DNA from: Heterohyrax brucei
Lineage: Eukaryota; Chordata; Mammalia; Hyracoidea; Procaviidae
Length of the DNA: 64,000 nt
Direction of reading: 5' to 3'
NCBI GenBank assembly: GCA_028571685.1
Contig: CM053154.1
Location: 16,400,001-16,464,000 of the forward strand
This document shows positions 10,388 to 22,503 of this stretch, in pieces; the first letter of the stretch is position 1; each line of letters begins with the position of its first letter. A program made the position numbers and the translations under genes. The notes beneath the pieces were generated by a model. It had not been told where the DNA came from and did not search any database. It saw only the letters and a list, made by a program, of their open reading frames with translations.

Positions 10388-10553
10388 GATTCTTGGTAGC
10401 ACAGCGGTTAAGAGCTCAGCTACTAACCAAAATGTTGGCTGTTCAAATCCACCAGCCTCTCCTTGCAATCCTTATAGGGCAGTTATACTCTGTCCTACAG
10501 GGTTACTGTGAGTCAAACTCAGCAGCAATGGATCTGATTTTTTTCCTGGGTTT
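10388..10553 (+). repeat. AfroSINE, sense
   Basis: CACAGCGGTTAAGAGCTCAG, TTCAAATCCACCAGCCTCTC, CTCTGTCCTACAGGGTTACT, with a T-rich tail. Confidence 0.85.
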
Positions 10554-11787
10554 CTGACTGAACTGTTGAGAAGAAGATCCAGTTGCATGGTGCCCTTCAT
10601 GGTACGACTACATCATGTTCTGAAGTTTAGGATCCATCCGTAGCCCCCTCAGAGAGGTACTTCACTCCAATTCTGAGTATGACCGTTCTTTAGGGATGCA
10701 ATTAAATATGCAGGGGCAAGTCTGGAGAAGGAAAGGTCTAAGGAGTCCCTACAACGACTGTGGGATGAAATAGGTTGTTTAGATATTTTAACAAATTTGA
10801 GGTAGTCTTATTTAGAAAAAGCAAATGAAGCACATAAAGCCCCATGTAAATTAATTTTAAAACAGGGAGAATTGGCATTAAACTGTGACTAGATACAGCT
10901 AATCAATGACAGCTGTATCCCTAGAGTCTAAGGTTATAAAGAGTATGAGAAGTAGATTCTAAACTGCCTTAAAAGACCAGCAGTTTAGTATGCAAGAATC
11001 TATGCCACATTCTGTAGAAGGATTTTAGTTACCATACCATCAGGTTTCAACAGGTGTTTCTTTTGGAAGTCTTTCTTTCTTAAACATTTATATAAGATTA
11101 ACGTTTGAAAAGTAAGGTATTCTGAGAAGAGAAAATAGTTATTTTTTTTTAAATATAAGGCAATTTGTCCAGAGTTCCGTCTGTAACATATTGACATGTT
11201 TTGTTCTACGATTATTCAAAATTAGCTTTGGGATAAAAGTTCATACTCATTATCCCGTGATGTAGTCTAATCACTGCTGACATTTTGAAAGAAGGTCTTA
11301 AGGCAGCCAAGATAAGAATTAAAAAGTGGGTGCAGAAATATTGTACATATTCATCACTAAAAGCCTGTGGTGCTCATCTGTGAGTTCATTTTCTCTTAAA
11401 GTAAAACCTGATAATTACCACCGCTAGAAGCAGGGTAAGCTAACTGGACCTTCTGACCCACTGAAGCCAACGTGTCTTCACACCTGGCCCTTTACTTTGA
11501 CAGATGAGCCAAAAAAGATTTTGGATATATTTCAGTTTTAGTTTCATTGATTTCTCTGACTTTTAGTATGACATAAAAATAAGATGGAATATATCAAAAG
11601 ATTTATGTATTCAATTTCTCTTTCTCAATTTAAATTAGCTCTAGAACTAAGTAGGCCTTAAATCCAATCAGCTACTACTTTTTGAATTTAGTCCATGTTG
11701 CACACACATACACAGAATAGTCAGTGAAGTCCTATAAACCAAAAAGTTATAAAATATCTTGTTAAATTTATAGTGGTATTCTGTGAC
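10554..11787. other. AT-rich unique DNA
   Basis: No gene, RNA or transposon recognised. Short frames only. Confidence 0.5.
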
Positions 11788-11943
11788 TTGGAGCCCTGGT
11801 GGTACAGTGGTGAAGAGCTCTGGCTGCTAACCAAAAGGCTGGCAGTTTGAAAACCAGCCACTCCTTGGAAACCCTATGCAGCAGCTCTACACTGTCCTAT
11901 AGGGTTGCTATGAGCTGGAATCGACTGCACAGCAGCAAATTTT
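11788..11943 (+). repeat. AfroSINE, sense
   Basis: GGAGCCCTGGTGGTACAGTG head, CTGCTAACCAAAAGGCTGGC, then TATAGGGTTGCTATGAGCTG. Well preserved. Confidence 0.9.
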
Positions 11944-11968
11944 ACTCTTGTGATTATCAATATAACTC

Positions 11969-12126
11969 TAAACCCACGGCTGTCGAGTGGTGTCTGACTC
12001 ATAGCAACCCGAAAGGTCAGGGTATAACTGCCCCATAGAGTTTCCAAGGAATACCTGATGGATTTGAACTGCTGACCTTTTGGTTGGCAGATGTAGTGCT
12101 TATCCCACTATGCCACCAGGGTTTGT
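11969..12126 (-). repeat. AfroSINE, antisense
   Basis: AAACCCACGGCTGTCGAGTG, AGTTTCCAAGGAATACCTGA, CCACTATGCCACCAGGGTTT. It faces the copy at 11788 with a 25-bp gap, forming a tail-to-tail inverted pair. Confidence 0.9.
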
Positions 12127-14401
12127 GTCATCAATATAAAGAGAAGCAAGATATTCCCCTATTAAAAAAAAATCTATTTTAATTTTGGCTTTGATTAGAA
12201 TACTCAAGAAGGATAATGATAAGAGGGTGATCACCAAAAGATGAAATCTGGTAACCTTGGTTTCAGATAATTAACTAATCAACAGACAATTCTCCTTCCC
12301 AGGGACACACAGAAGCAGACATTTATTAAGGAACTTTTCAGATTTTCTGTAAGGTAATTAATACAGGCTTCTCTATAGAAAATCACAATTTAATGACTTT
12401 CTGTTCAAGTTACAAGAATTTTATGTAAGGAAAAGTTTATGAAAGTCTAAAATTTTCTTTCCACCAAGCTATTAAAATTTGTGTTTGAATACGGTTCCTT
12501 TCATTAACATCAAATTGGTTAGCTTTAATTTATGAAAAAAGATTGTAAAGTTTTACCACAATAGTTTGCACAGCTTTAATTTGCATTCATGAAAAACCAC
12601 AATAAATTAATTTGCTACTTGGAATGAATTTGACAAATGCATTAATCATGGAGAAAGTGAATTCTGTTTTCTTTAGTTTTCCTCTCAAAGATAGATGTAA
12701 GATAAGTGATTTCTGATTTAACATTCTTTAAGCAAAATGAGATGTATTAATAATAAGGGGCAAGTTCATGGACATAGAAAATTTTAGCACTTGAAAGAAC
12801 CTTAGACATTACCAGGTTTAACCAATAGTGAAAGGACAATTCAGTCTCCCCAGCAATCCATGGGGCAGAGTAGTGAAAGGGATTTTCTCCACTGGAAACC
12901 CCCAGCAAAGTTAGACTTTTAAAGTGCTGACTTGCAAGTTACACTGGCTTGTTTTAAATCATGCTACTTCTTTTCCCAAAGGAAAACTATAAGAGTACCG
13001 TTTAAGCTCAGAGATGATGCTGACTCTTAAGATGAAACACTTCTTGAAGAATTTAGCTTAAAAAAAAAAGCATGAAAACAGCACAGACACCATTCCCAAC
13101 ACCTACACTGTGCGCTGATTCTTTTGACAAGTCAATGAAATACTGTCAAATCCATTTACAAGTTTGTATCTCTGTGAAAAGGTTTGGATAAGGAAGCATT
13201 TAACGGCAACATACTGTATTGCAAATATTTCTCTGGCTTTGTTAATTGTCTTTTTTGCTTTTTTTCTTCTCTATCATCAAATTTATGGTTTTATAGGCAA
13301 TTCAAATTACACATCTTCTTCACGGCCCTATGAACGTGGCTGTCTTTGCTTGTAGATCACAGCAGGGTTATCTTGTATGACCACATTGCTGCCTAGTACT
13401 TTCTTTTTTTTAATTATGTTTTTTAATGTAGTAAAAATCCACATAGCCAAAAAAAACATCATTTCAACAATTTCTACATGTGCAGTTCAGTGACACTGAC
13501 TACATTCTTGAAGTTGTGCTGTCACATTACTTTTCTGGTAACTTTTAAAAAAATATAAGTTACTGAAGGCAATGATATTCACAGAATTCTTAGCAAATGT
13601 TCAAATCTACTCCTTTTTTAATGAAATCAATTTTGTTTTTACTATACACATATATTAACAACTGAGCTACATGAACATATTGATATATTAGTTTAAATAA
13701 CTAGACATTAAAAGAAGCAATCTTTGGGTAAAGTCTTTGGACAAGAAAATACCGTAAACAGTCTACAGAATGACTTTAATTAAAAATCAAAGCTAAAAAG
13801 CTTTTTTGAGCCACACATTATGTTGGACTTACAAAATGACTTGTACCCTCGCTTAACTGTGAGGTAAAGAAATACTATTATCTTAAGGACAGGAAGAGAA
13901 TGACCCACACGGTGCTTACTACGCTTAGGCTGTATCTTCCTCCTATTTAAAAATTCTAAATTCTTTCAAATTAAGTGAGTCTTTGTTTCTCTAGAAACCA
14001 ACTAATTTCTTCTCTTAGCCTAGCAACTCTTTCCTCTGAATGTGCTGCTTTATATGAGACCTTGCCTTCTTTTTTATTAGTTTTTTAATTTTAAATTCAG
14101 TTCTTATACTACTAACGTCAGCATGAACAAGTTTGTATTGATGAAGTATTTTTGCTAGAGACGCTTCTTACTGACTTCTGAGAAAGACAACTATCCTGGT
14201 TACTCCTGCACATATGCAAAAAGGTTGTGTTTTTTTAAAGTACACTTAGTTTGGATGGCCTACTGCAGAACACTTTAAGGCTGTTAAATATTAGCTAAAT
14301 TATTACAGACCACTCTTGACTCCATTCTCTTCACTAAAACATATAAATCCCAGTCAACAAACTATAGTGCTTTTCTAAAGGGTAAAAGAAAAACTCAACA
14401 A
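12127..14401. other. AT-rich unique DNA
   Basis: No gene. 12480-12690 is rich in homeodomain-like TTAATT/TTTGCAT words. About 13395-13540 resembles an eroded antisense L1 3' piece (TGCAGTTCAGTGACACTGAC). Nothing else recognised. Confidence 0.45.
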
Positions 14402-14599
14402 CAAAACACTCAGTTGCCATCAAGCTGTTTCCAATTCACAGTGACCCCATTTTTGAAGGTTAAGTTCTGGTCCTGAGGGTTTACAGTAAGTTATATTTTT
14501 GGAGGTAAGTTACCAGGCCTTTCTTCCAAGATGCCTCTGGGTAAGCTGGACTGCCAACCTGTCATTTAGCAGTTGAGCGCTTAACCGTTTGCATCACCC
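14402..14599 (-). repeat. AfroSINE (long-linker subtype), antisense
   Basis: CACTCAGTTGCCATCAAGCT, GTAAGTTACCAGGCCTTTCT, GATGCCTCTGGGTAAGCTGG, AGCGCTTAACCGTTTGCATC. Same subtype as 4349 and 22300. Confidence 0.85.
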
Positions 14600-14724
14600 C
14601 AAAACCAAACCCACTGCCACTGAGTCGATTCTGACTCCTAGTGACCCTATTGGACACAGCAGAACTGCTTCATAAAGTTTCCAAGGTTAGCGGATGCGGC
14701 ACTTAACCACTAGGGTTTCCTGCA
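14600..14724 (-). repeat. AfroSINE, antisense, short
   Basis: AAAACCAAACCCACTGCCAC, CTGAGTCGATTCTGACTCCT, CACTTAACCACTAGGGTTTC. Internally deleted around 14685. It abuts the previous copy head-to-tail. Confidence 0.85.
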
Positions 14725-15523
14725 TCACCCAAGCCCCTCTAAAAGACAATCTGCAGCTGTCCATGCAGGTCCAGAGAATTTTTCACTTCCAGAAATCTTA
14801 GTGCTAGGAAACTCTGGTGAGCATGTGGAACTGGGCTTAGAGAAGCTTCCACCCCAGTCCACAGCCATCTCTAATGACAGCTCTGGTAGCAAGTCTGCCA
14901 GCAGCCTCCGTCCCTAGTACAGTGAATGACCACGGAGAGAGAAGCTGACTCTAATATTTTGCTGGAAACAGTTTCACTCATCAGGCAGGAATTTATGACC
15001 AAACTCTGGGGTGCATTTCCCACTAAGCCAGGTATGCACAGGCTTATTTGTGTTTACTCACTAATCGGCAGTGCTCAGTTTTACCTATTCTCACCACATC
15101 AAAGGTATGTTGAAACTCATGTGAAACTGTGTGCTACAGATGAGTTGAGTAAACACAATCAACCCCATGCGTACCTTGCTTAATTGCCCATGGTGAACTT
15201 GAATTATCCACAAAAGTCAGTTAATCCATTTTATTGTACTATATTTGGAAACGTGGAGCTATAAAAAAGCTTATTAAATTTGGGATAATCCCATTTATTG
15301 GGATTCACCCACATTTTATATTGATACAACTTCTTAAGAAATCAATTACTGTGTGAACAAAAGTTTACTCATGTTTCTTCTGGTATTGGCAAATTTTCGT
15401 GGCACCTGCTACTTGGTGTTCTCAACAACTGAGCCATCCGCATAGGAATCAGACCCTGACAATACGGAACAGGTGCAGCAAGAAGGTAAAACAATTAAAA
15501 TAAAAACAGCAAACAAACAAACA
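14725..15523. other. Unique DNA
   Basis: No gene recognised. The open frame 14926-15183 (85 codons) shows no domain. Confidence 0.5.
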
Positions 15524-15881
15524 AAAACCAGTCTGTTGCTGTCCAGTCGATTCCAACTAATAGGAACCCTACAGAACAAAGTGGAAACCCTGGCAGTGCA
15601 GTGGTTAAGTGCTAAGGCTGCTAACCAAAAGGCTGGCGATGTGAATCCCACCAGATGTTCCTTGGAAACTCTATGGGGTAGTGGTACTGTCTTATAGGGT
15701 CGCTATGAGTCAGAATTGACTCAGTGGCAGTGAGTTTTGTTTTTAGTTTAGGACAGGGTAGAACTACCCCCATAGAGTTTCTGAGGAGTGCTTGGTGCCT
15801 TGAACTGGTGAATTCTGCTAACCAAGAGGTTAGCTAGCTCTTAACTGTATCTCTTAACCACTCTGCCATGAGGGTTTCCAA
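15524..15881 (-). repeat. AfroSINE, antisense, split by a nested sense AfroSINE
   Basis: Left part 15524-15582 (TGCTGTCCAGTCGATTCCAA, AGGAACCCTACAGAACAAAG) and right part 15750-15881 (GGACAGGGTAGAACTACCCC, CTCTGCCATGAGGGTTTCC) form one minus-strand SINE. It is interrupted at the ACAGAACAAAGT/TAGGACAGGGT position by the plus-strand copy 15583-15749. The target duplication is degenerate (7 of 10 matches). Confidence 0.85.
15583..15749 (+). repeat. AfroSINE, sense, nested in 15524-15881
   Basis: GGAAACCCTGGCAGTGCAGT, CTAAGGCTGCTAACCAAAAG, TATAGGGTCGCTATGAGTCA, TTTTGTTTTTAG tail. It is flanked by AGAACAAAGT and AGGACAGGGT, the duplicated target in the older SINE. Confidence 0.9.
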
Positions 15882-18624
15882 GAAGGGGAAGGAGGAAGTA
15901 TTATCAAACTTCAATACAGTAAACCTAGAAACACAGCGATGGGAAAGATTAACAAATACAGAACATTACTTGAGAGCTGTAACTATAGCCTCTTTCCTCA
16001 GCCTTAAAAAAAAGAGAAAAACGTACTAATTCCAAGTTTTCTTTTTGATCTTTTAATATATCTTAACTCATATGAACTTGAGACAAAAATACTTCATTGC
16101 TACAATCTACACCTGACAGGCTACCTGTAATTATTATTTTTCTCTTCCTTTTGTCATTTAGTCTTCCTCTGTCTCTCTTTAAACCACTGCTTTCAGTTCC
16201 CATCTTCCTCAATTTTAAAAACAGGCAGTATGATGGCTGGTGTTTGACATTTTTGATTAAATAATAGCATTATCTAAACCATCTTTGAATCTTCAGGGGC
16301 CTCCTTTTGTGAAACTACAAAAATGACAACTAAAATTTCTCTAATGTTCTCCATGCTGTGAGCAACTTAAGCTGTCATACCATTATATGATTCTGTGGAA
16401 CTTCAGAAAATTTCAGATGGTTTCAATAACCCTTTCTATTATGCACTGTTGCTAGCTCCTCATACTGCTTCACGGAAAATGGATATTTAAATATCTCCTA
16501 GATGTGCATCAATTACAGGAAGATGCACTGATAATTTGATACTTCTCAACATCTTCATTTGTCTCTAAGTTTTTTTTAAAAATTCTAGTACTAATATCTG
16601 TAGAATACTGGGTTTCTATTACTTTGCAAAACTAGCAATTACAGGTTATATTAATGTTTTTACTCATGTTTCTGTCTAAGGTTATGAAAGTGATTTTTTA
16701 AAAAGCGATGTTGGTTAACCAAGTGAAGTCCCTTTAAGGAACAGCCTGAATTCATGGCACATTGTTACACACCTCCTGAGCAGTCCCCTTAGGGGGTTGC
16801 AAGAGTCTCATGCCTGATCTGGCTAGGTAGGTTTTTGTGTTCCTCTCAGACTTTGGGTATCACAAAGTAGGAAAACAATTCTATAATTTCCTGGCAGAGG
16901 AGAGTTGAGTTATCTCAGGATTACAGTCTTAAAACTATCTCTTCTTGTAAACAATCCACCTCTTGCCAGTTCCTTGCTTGTGATAGCTTTGGCTTTTGCT
17001 GCCCTGTCTGTGAGTAGCAGTAAAGATGACTCAGGTCCAAACAGATTCTGTGTGAGCACAACTCCACTTGCAAGCTAGAGCCAGACAAGGTTATCTGTCT
17101 GCTAACCACTGCAGGAGAGATCACAGACACCATGCACCAGAATATGCGACTTCTAACATCTCCAGCCACATGGCCTGTCTTCTCAAGAAGAGGGATGTGG
17201 ACAGTGGGGTTCGTAGTGACTATGGGAGAAGTGTAGATCCCAGTCACACTGAATATCCTTTAGTATGCCACAGGTGACAGTTACTCTCTGCACCAGACAT
17301 ATGGCTGAAAATTCTATTCCATGTGGGAATAAATGGAGATCTTTTAGCTCGTTAGTCATTTTAATGTTCTACCTCCAAGCTCACAACTCATTGTGGCTCT
17401 GTCCCTTTACACATCTTAAGTGGAATGAAACCTTATGTCTCCCTGCGTTTCCCTTTTATTACCATTAAGAGTAACTACTGTCAAGTTTCAGGATCAAGCT
17501 GTCACCCTACCCAGCACTTCTGGGAACGAGCACACTAATTTGCCCTTCTCTTGCATTACAGATGGACCCAAACCTGTCCTGTTTGTTACTTGCAATCATA
17601 TAGATCACTGCCACATACTAACAATGGGGCAGGTACTGCTCTAATACATATCTCTAACCCTTTCCTCCAAAAACTACAAGGTGATTGTTATGCCCTTATT
17701 TTATTGATGAAAACACCTAACCCTGGAGCAGGTGAATGGTAGGACACATTGCCTCTCGCCATGTCTGTAACCATCTAGAATAACGGTTCTCAGCATCACG
17801 AAGCCCTCGCCTCCTCTCATGGCACCCTCTGTAAGCGTCCTTATCATCCTGATAAGAAACTCACAGGACATACAAAATAGCTATACAGATAATTTTCATT
17901 AAAGCAACATAATGCTCTAACCCTAACATACAGGAGAAGTAATGAAAAGTAACTTAAACTGTATGTATTTCAATATGCAGTGCTTGCATATAGCTATATT
18001 AAAAGTTGTCCGATATTTTCGTCTTTGTAGAATCACCCACAATTACTCAGGTACAAACACAGACTGTATGCAAGTGTCTTCTGTTGGTGACTCAGTATAC
18101 AGCCAGCACTGTTGCTACTGACGTGGCTTTGCACATCTCTAGAAATGTTTTGAACAAATTCAGTTTACACAGTGGTGCATCTGGGGAAGATTCAGTATAT
18201 AATTACATTAAAAACTTAATGTAAAACATAGGTTCCAAGTTTAGAAATTTTAAGCAATTTTTTTAAAAAAGTCTTTATGAATGTCCAGCAGGTCACTTGA
18301 AACCCATACGGGAGAGACGACGATTCTTTTTTGTGTGGGATTATTCCACCAATCACAAGACATCTGGGACTTTCACCCCCCTGCCTACGTGCTGCCTGTA
18401 TGGTGGCCCCAATCACTGTGCAAACCTAGAATGTCCCAGAATCTCTAAAAAACTCTAGGAGGTGTTACAGTGCCTCTGTTGAGAATCATTATTGCAAATA
18501 TGTTATCTTGGCTAAGATAAAGAACAGTAGTAGTGGATTACACCTTACTCTCCCTTTTCAAGGACTATCAAAAAAATTGAGGAATTCACATCTAATTCTT
18601 TGTATGGCTTTTACTTCAGGAGAG
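15882..18624. other. AT-rich unique DNA with one MIR fragment
   Basis: No gene. About 17600-17720 resembles antisense MIR (AATGGGGCAGGTACTGCTCT ... TTATTTTATTGATGAAAACA). The 108-codon minus frame at 16921-17247 has no recognisable domain. Confidence 0.5.
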
Positions 18625-19190
18625 CATATTACTCTGCTAGGTCATTGTGTTTCTACGTACTGCTGCACAATGCGTCATCCCCAAATGTACATGTTTAAAA
18701 TAATGAACACTGATTGACCCCATAGCGTCTGTGGATTGAGAATTTGGAAGCATCTCAGCTGGGTGGTGCCGGCTTGGAGTTTGTCATGAAGTGACAATCA
18801 AGATGCTGGCTGATGTGACAGTCATCCGAAAGCTTCTCTGGGGTGGTAGGATCTGTTTCCATCCTCACTTATGTGGCCATCGGCAAAAAGGGGTCTCAGT
18901 TCCTTGCTGGTTGCTGGCCAGAAGCCCCAGTTCCTCCCCATATGGGCCTCTCCAAATGTAAGTGTCTTTATGACATGATGCCTGCCTTTTCTCAGAGTAA
19001 GTGATCTGAGAGAGAAGGAGAGGGAAGAAACGAGGGTCTTTTGTGATATGTCCTCCAAAGTCTCACCATGAATTCTGTTCTATGGTATTTGTCAGCAGGG
19101 AGTGACTGAGTCACTTCAAAGGGAGGGGAAGTAGGCCCTACCTTTGGAAGAGTGGAGTATCAAAGAGTTTGTGGACATGCATTAAAACCA
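18625..19190 (-). repeat. Ancient mammalian interspersed repeat, class unresolved
   Basis: Segments such as CTCAGTTCCTTGCTGGTTGC, CAGTTCCTCCCCATATGGGC, GAGAGAGAAGGAGAGGGAAG and GGGAGGGGAAGTAGGCCCTA follow the order seen in a common mammalian repeat I know by pattern but cannot name with certainty (a MaLR-like LTR or hAT-type MER element). Orientation is assigned tentatively. The 78-codon frame inside it is a by-product. Confidence 0.5.
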
Positions 19191-19264
19191 TTACAGTCAT
19201 CAAAGCCAGAGATGAGCTGTCCATGTTTGGAATATGAAAGACCTAGGGAGTTAATCTGAGAAGC

Positions 19265-20062
19265 TGAACTCTATGAAGAAGAACGAGGCATCAGGATTGG
19301 AGCAAGACTCATTAAAAACCTGCATTTGTAGGTGACACTATCCTGCTTGCTGGAAGTTAAGAGGTTTTTAAAATCCTTACTGGTGAAGATCAAAGACCAC
19401 ATCCTTCAGACTGCACCTCTGGCATTAAGAAAACAAAAATCCTCACAACTGCACCAGTAAGCAACAGCATGATAAATGGAGAAAAGATTGAAGTTGTCAG
19501 GATTTCATTTTACTTGGTCCCACAATCGACATCCATGGAAGCAGCAGTCAAGAAAATAAAAAAAAATGCATTGCATTGGGAGGGCCTCTTTAATGTATTG
19601 AGAAATAAAGATGCCACCTTGAAAATCAAGGTGCATTTGACCTAAGCCATGGTATTTACAATCACATCATATGCATGTGAAAGCTGATCAATGAATAAAA
19701 AAGACAGAAGAAGAATTAATGCCTTTGAATTGCAGTGTTGAATGAACTGCCAAAAGAACAAACAGATCTGGAAGAAGTCCAACCAGTGTGCTTCCTGGAA
19801 GCAAAGAGGGTGAGACTGAGTCTTACAGACTTTGGGCATGTTTGCAGGAGAGGTCAGTCCCTGGAGAAGGACATCAAGCTTGGTAGAGTGGAGAAAAAGA
19901 AAGAAAGACCCTCAACAAGATGGAACAACACAGTGTCTGTAACAATGGGCTTAAGCATAAAAAGACTGTGGGCTTGAAGCAGGACTGGCCAGTGTTTCAT
20001 TCTATTGTTCATAGGGTCACTATGAGTCAGAACCAACTCAACAGCACCTAACAACAACAACA
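19265..20062 (+). mobile_element. RTE LINE 3' fragment
   Basis: Starts near the RT active site (GAAGAAGAACGAGGCATCAG, then FVGDTILLAGS in place of the catalytic Y-A-D-D), followed by NSMINGEKIEVV-like sequence. The C-terminal part has FGHVCRRGQSLEKDIKLG (19829-19880) and TRWNNTVSVTMG. It ends with the shared SINE/RTE tail GGTCACTATGAGTCAGAACC and CACCTAACAACAACAACA (20045-20062). 5' truncated and inactive. Confidence 0.85.
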
Positions 20063-20872
20063 GAGAGTTAACAGAATTCCCATCATCTCATATAACATGG
20101 GCATGGAGTGTCAGGAAGAAGTGTGAGAGTGGCAGTCAGTGTGTGCAGCTTTTGAGCTGAATTAGGACACAGAAGACTAGAGCAAGATGACTACAGGATA
20201 CTGTGACAGGGGAGCAGACTCCTAAAAGAACTCAAAATTTAGCACGGTGTCTATAGCACAGAACTTCAATTCCTTCATCCTCAGTCTATCTGACAAACAA
20301 ACAGAAAATTCACTGATTCTTGAATACTTGCACTTCTTGATATAGACTTGGCAGGAAATAACTAGACATGTAGGAAGTTTCCAATGTGCCTTCTCTACCT
20401 ATCAATGGAGAACTTTCACTTGGAGCTGAGATCATAATGAGCAGAGTGCACTATTGAAGAACACTCTCCAATCTGCTGCACTTACTCCAGGCTGAGTGAA
20501 CCCACCACTGCTTACCAAGGAAGCTGTATTTACCATGTTAGCCAGCGTTCCAACTTAGCTCACTTTCAGGTTGTTAACTGCTTAACTTGTGCTCTCAAGT
20601 AGAAGCTGCACATCTTATTTGCATAAACACAACCTGCTCACCCCTTGTCTCTCAAAGATCTGCGTGCAAAAACACAGTGCAGTGCTGGATGCCCACGGGA
20701 ATGGTGGTCTCACTGGAAGTATTGCTTCTCAGTGGTCATCTCTGTGAAGTTTCACTGTTGAGTAAGGGCCCGTTGTTTTAGCCATTTACAGTCAAGTTCT
20801 CATGTTTGCTAATTATCTGGAATCATCTTATACACTTGTAATGGGAAAGAAGTTACAGATTCTCACTGCAGA
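20063..20872. other. Unique DNA
   Basis: No gene, RNA or repeat recognised. Confidence 0.5.
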
Positions 20873-21250
20873 ATAGGATATAAAACACAGCAGCTAAATG
20901 TTTGGCTGTTAACCAAAAGGTTGGTGGTTCAAACCCACCCAACGGCCCTGTGGGAGAAGGACATAGAAATCTGCTTTCATAAAGGCTACACAGCCTACGT
21001 GATTTTTCACAGGGTACTTCTACCCTGGTGGCTTGCTGGTTAAGTGCTACGTCTGCTAACCAAAAAAGTTGGCAGTTCAAATCCTCTAGGTGTTCCTTGG
21101 AAACTCTATGGGGCAGTTGTATCCTGTCTTACAGGGCCTCTAGGAGTTGGAATTGACTCGACTGTAGTGGATTTGGTTTGGCTTTGGTTCTATCTTGTCA
21201 CATGGAGTCACTATGAGTCACAGTTGCCTGGACAACACCTAACAAGAGGA
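20873..21250 (+). repeat. AfroSINE (long subtype), sense, split by a nested SINE
   Basis: Left part 20873-21022 (GTTAACCAAAAGGTTGGTGG, AATCTGCTTTCATAAAGGCT) and right part about 21191-21250 (GGAGTCACTATGAGTCACAG, CACCTAACAAGAGG) make one element. The break is at TTCTA. Confidence 0.8.
21023..21187 (+). repeat. AfroSINE, sense, nested in 20873-21250
   Basis: CCCTGGTGGCTTGCTGGTTA head, GTTCCTTGGAAACTCTATGG, GGATTTGGTTTGGCTTTGGT tail. It is flanked by TTCTA on each side (21018-21022 and 21188-21192). Confidence 0.85.
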
Positions 21251-21274
21251 AGGAGGAATCTGCTTCCTCTATTT

Positions 21275-21440
21275 ATCCAACCAAATTCTGTTCATTTTTC
21301 AAGACCCAGACCAAGAGCCAACTTCTCCAGCAGGCTTTCCTGATTACCATATACTTCTGAATTTCTTTAGTACCTGAAGCCTGGGATAAATAATTCAATC
21401 CTGGTGGTTTTATTATTTATTGTTGTTTTATCAGTGGAGA
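21275..21440 (+). repeat. L2 LINE fragment, sense
   Basis: TCAAGACCCAGACCAAGAGC, CTCCAGCAGGCTTTCCTGAT follow the L2 3' region (agacccagctcaaatgccacctcc...aagccttcctga). Old and diverged. Confidence 0.6.
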
Positions 21441-22299
21441 CTGAGAGGTATCCAGCTGTGAGTTTTACTCTCTTTTTAATCTCAAATCCCTCACCTCAGT
21501 CCACCCTCACTGTATCATTTGGTTGAATAAAAAAAAAAAAAACTAATCATTTCAAAATGTACTGAAATAACTCCTTTGAAATTATTTAAACTTTTCTTGA
21601 GAATTTCTTAACCCTATATTCCACAAGGAATGCAGTTAGCTCTAACTGTTCATTTACATAATTAATTAAAAGGAAAAGAGGAGACACCTAAAAATAGACA
21701 GCTGTAAGCTAGAACTTGCATTGTCCAGATCTGGGGATTTTATAGCATGCCAAGAAGCAATTTTAACCCCTCCTAAAAAACCATAAAAGCAGTTTAAAAA
21801 TAACATGAATCATTATTTCTGGAACCTATTATAAAACTGTCTTACCAGTTACTGGCAATAGAATTCTATGTATTCAGAATCAATCAAGAAAAGAATACCT
21901 GTTTGCGATGACTGAGTTTTGTTGCCCATACTTATTTGGTTGTTGCTTGTTTACACAGAGAATACCGGGTCAGTAAGCACTGAGCTGACCCGAAATGTTA
22001 ACAATCAAGCCTCGAAGAAAATGTTAATTCAAGCATTATTATGAAGAAAACATGATTATGACAACTATTTGGTGAACTGTTGCACAGAGTCTTTGTTCCT
22101 TATGAAATGGCAGTTGAGAAAAACAAACATGTTTTCCCTTTAAAATATTAATCACATAAAGCCTTTTTATTCCACAGAAAATCTGTAATACATTTGAATA
22201 ATCCCCTTTATTGAACACAAACCCAAGACACATATATTGAGTAGAATGTTTGTATACTTTTCATATTAAGCCCATACAATCACTTTAGCAAAGTAAAAG
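21441..22299. other. AT-rich unique DNA; possible regulatory sequence near 21.69 kb
   Basis: No gene. 21688-21697 is a perfect MEF2-type site (CTAAAAATAG) one base from an E-box CAGCTG (21699-21704), within sequence that looks non-repetitive. No other signal. Confidence 0.4.
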
Positions 22300-22488
22300 T
22301 TGCCACAGAGCCAGTTCTGATTCCTGATGACCCCATGTGAGTTAGAGTAGAATTGTGCTCCCTAGGGTCGTAAGTTGCCGAGTTTTCAGAAGTAGATCAC
22401 CAGGCCTGTCTTCTGAGTCCTCTCTGAGTAGACCTGAACCTCCAACCTTTTGGTTAGCAACCAAGTGTATTAACCATTTGGACCATTA
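22300..22488 (-). repeat. AfroSINE (long-linker subtype), antisense
   Basis: GTTGCCACAGAGCCAGTTCT, AGATCACCAGGCCTGTCTTC, CCTCCAACCTTTTGGTTAGC. Confidence 0.85.
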
Positions 22489-22503
22489 TTTCCCAATACA
22501 AGT

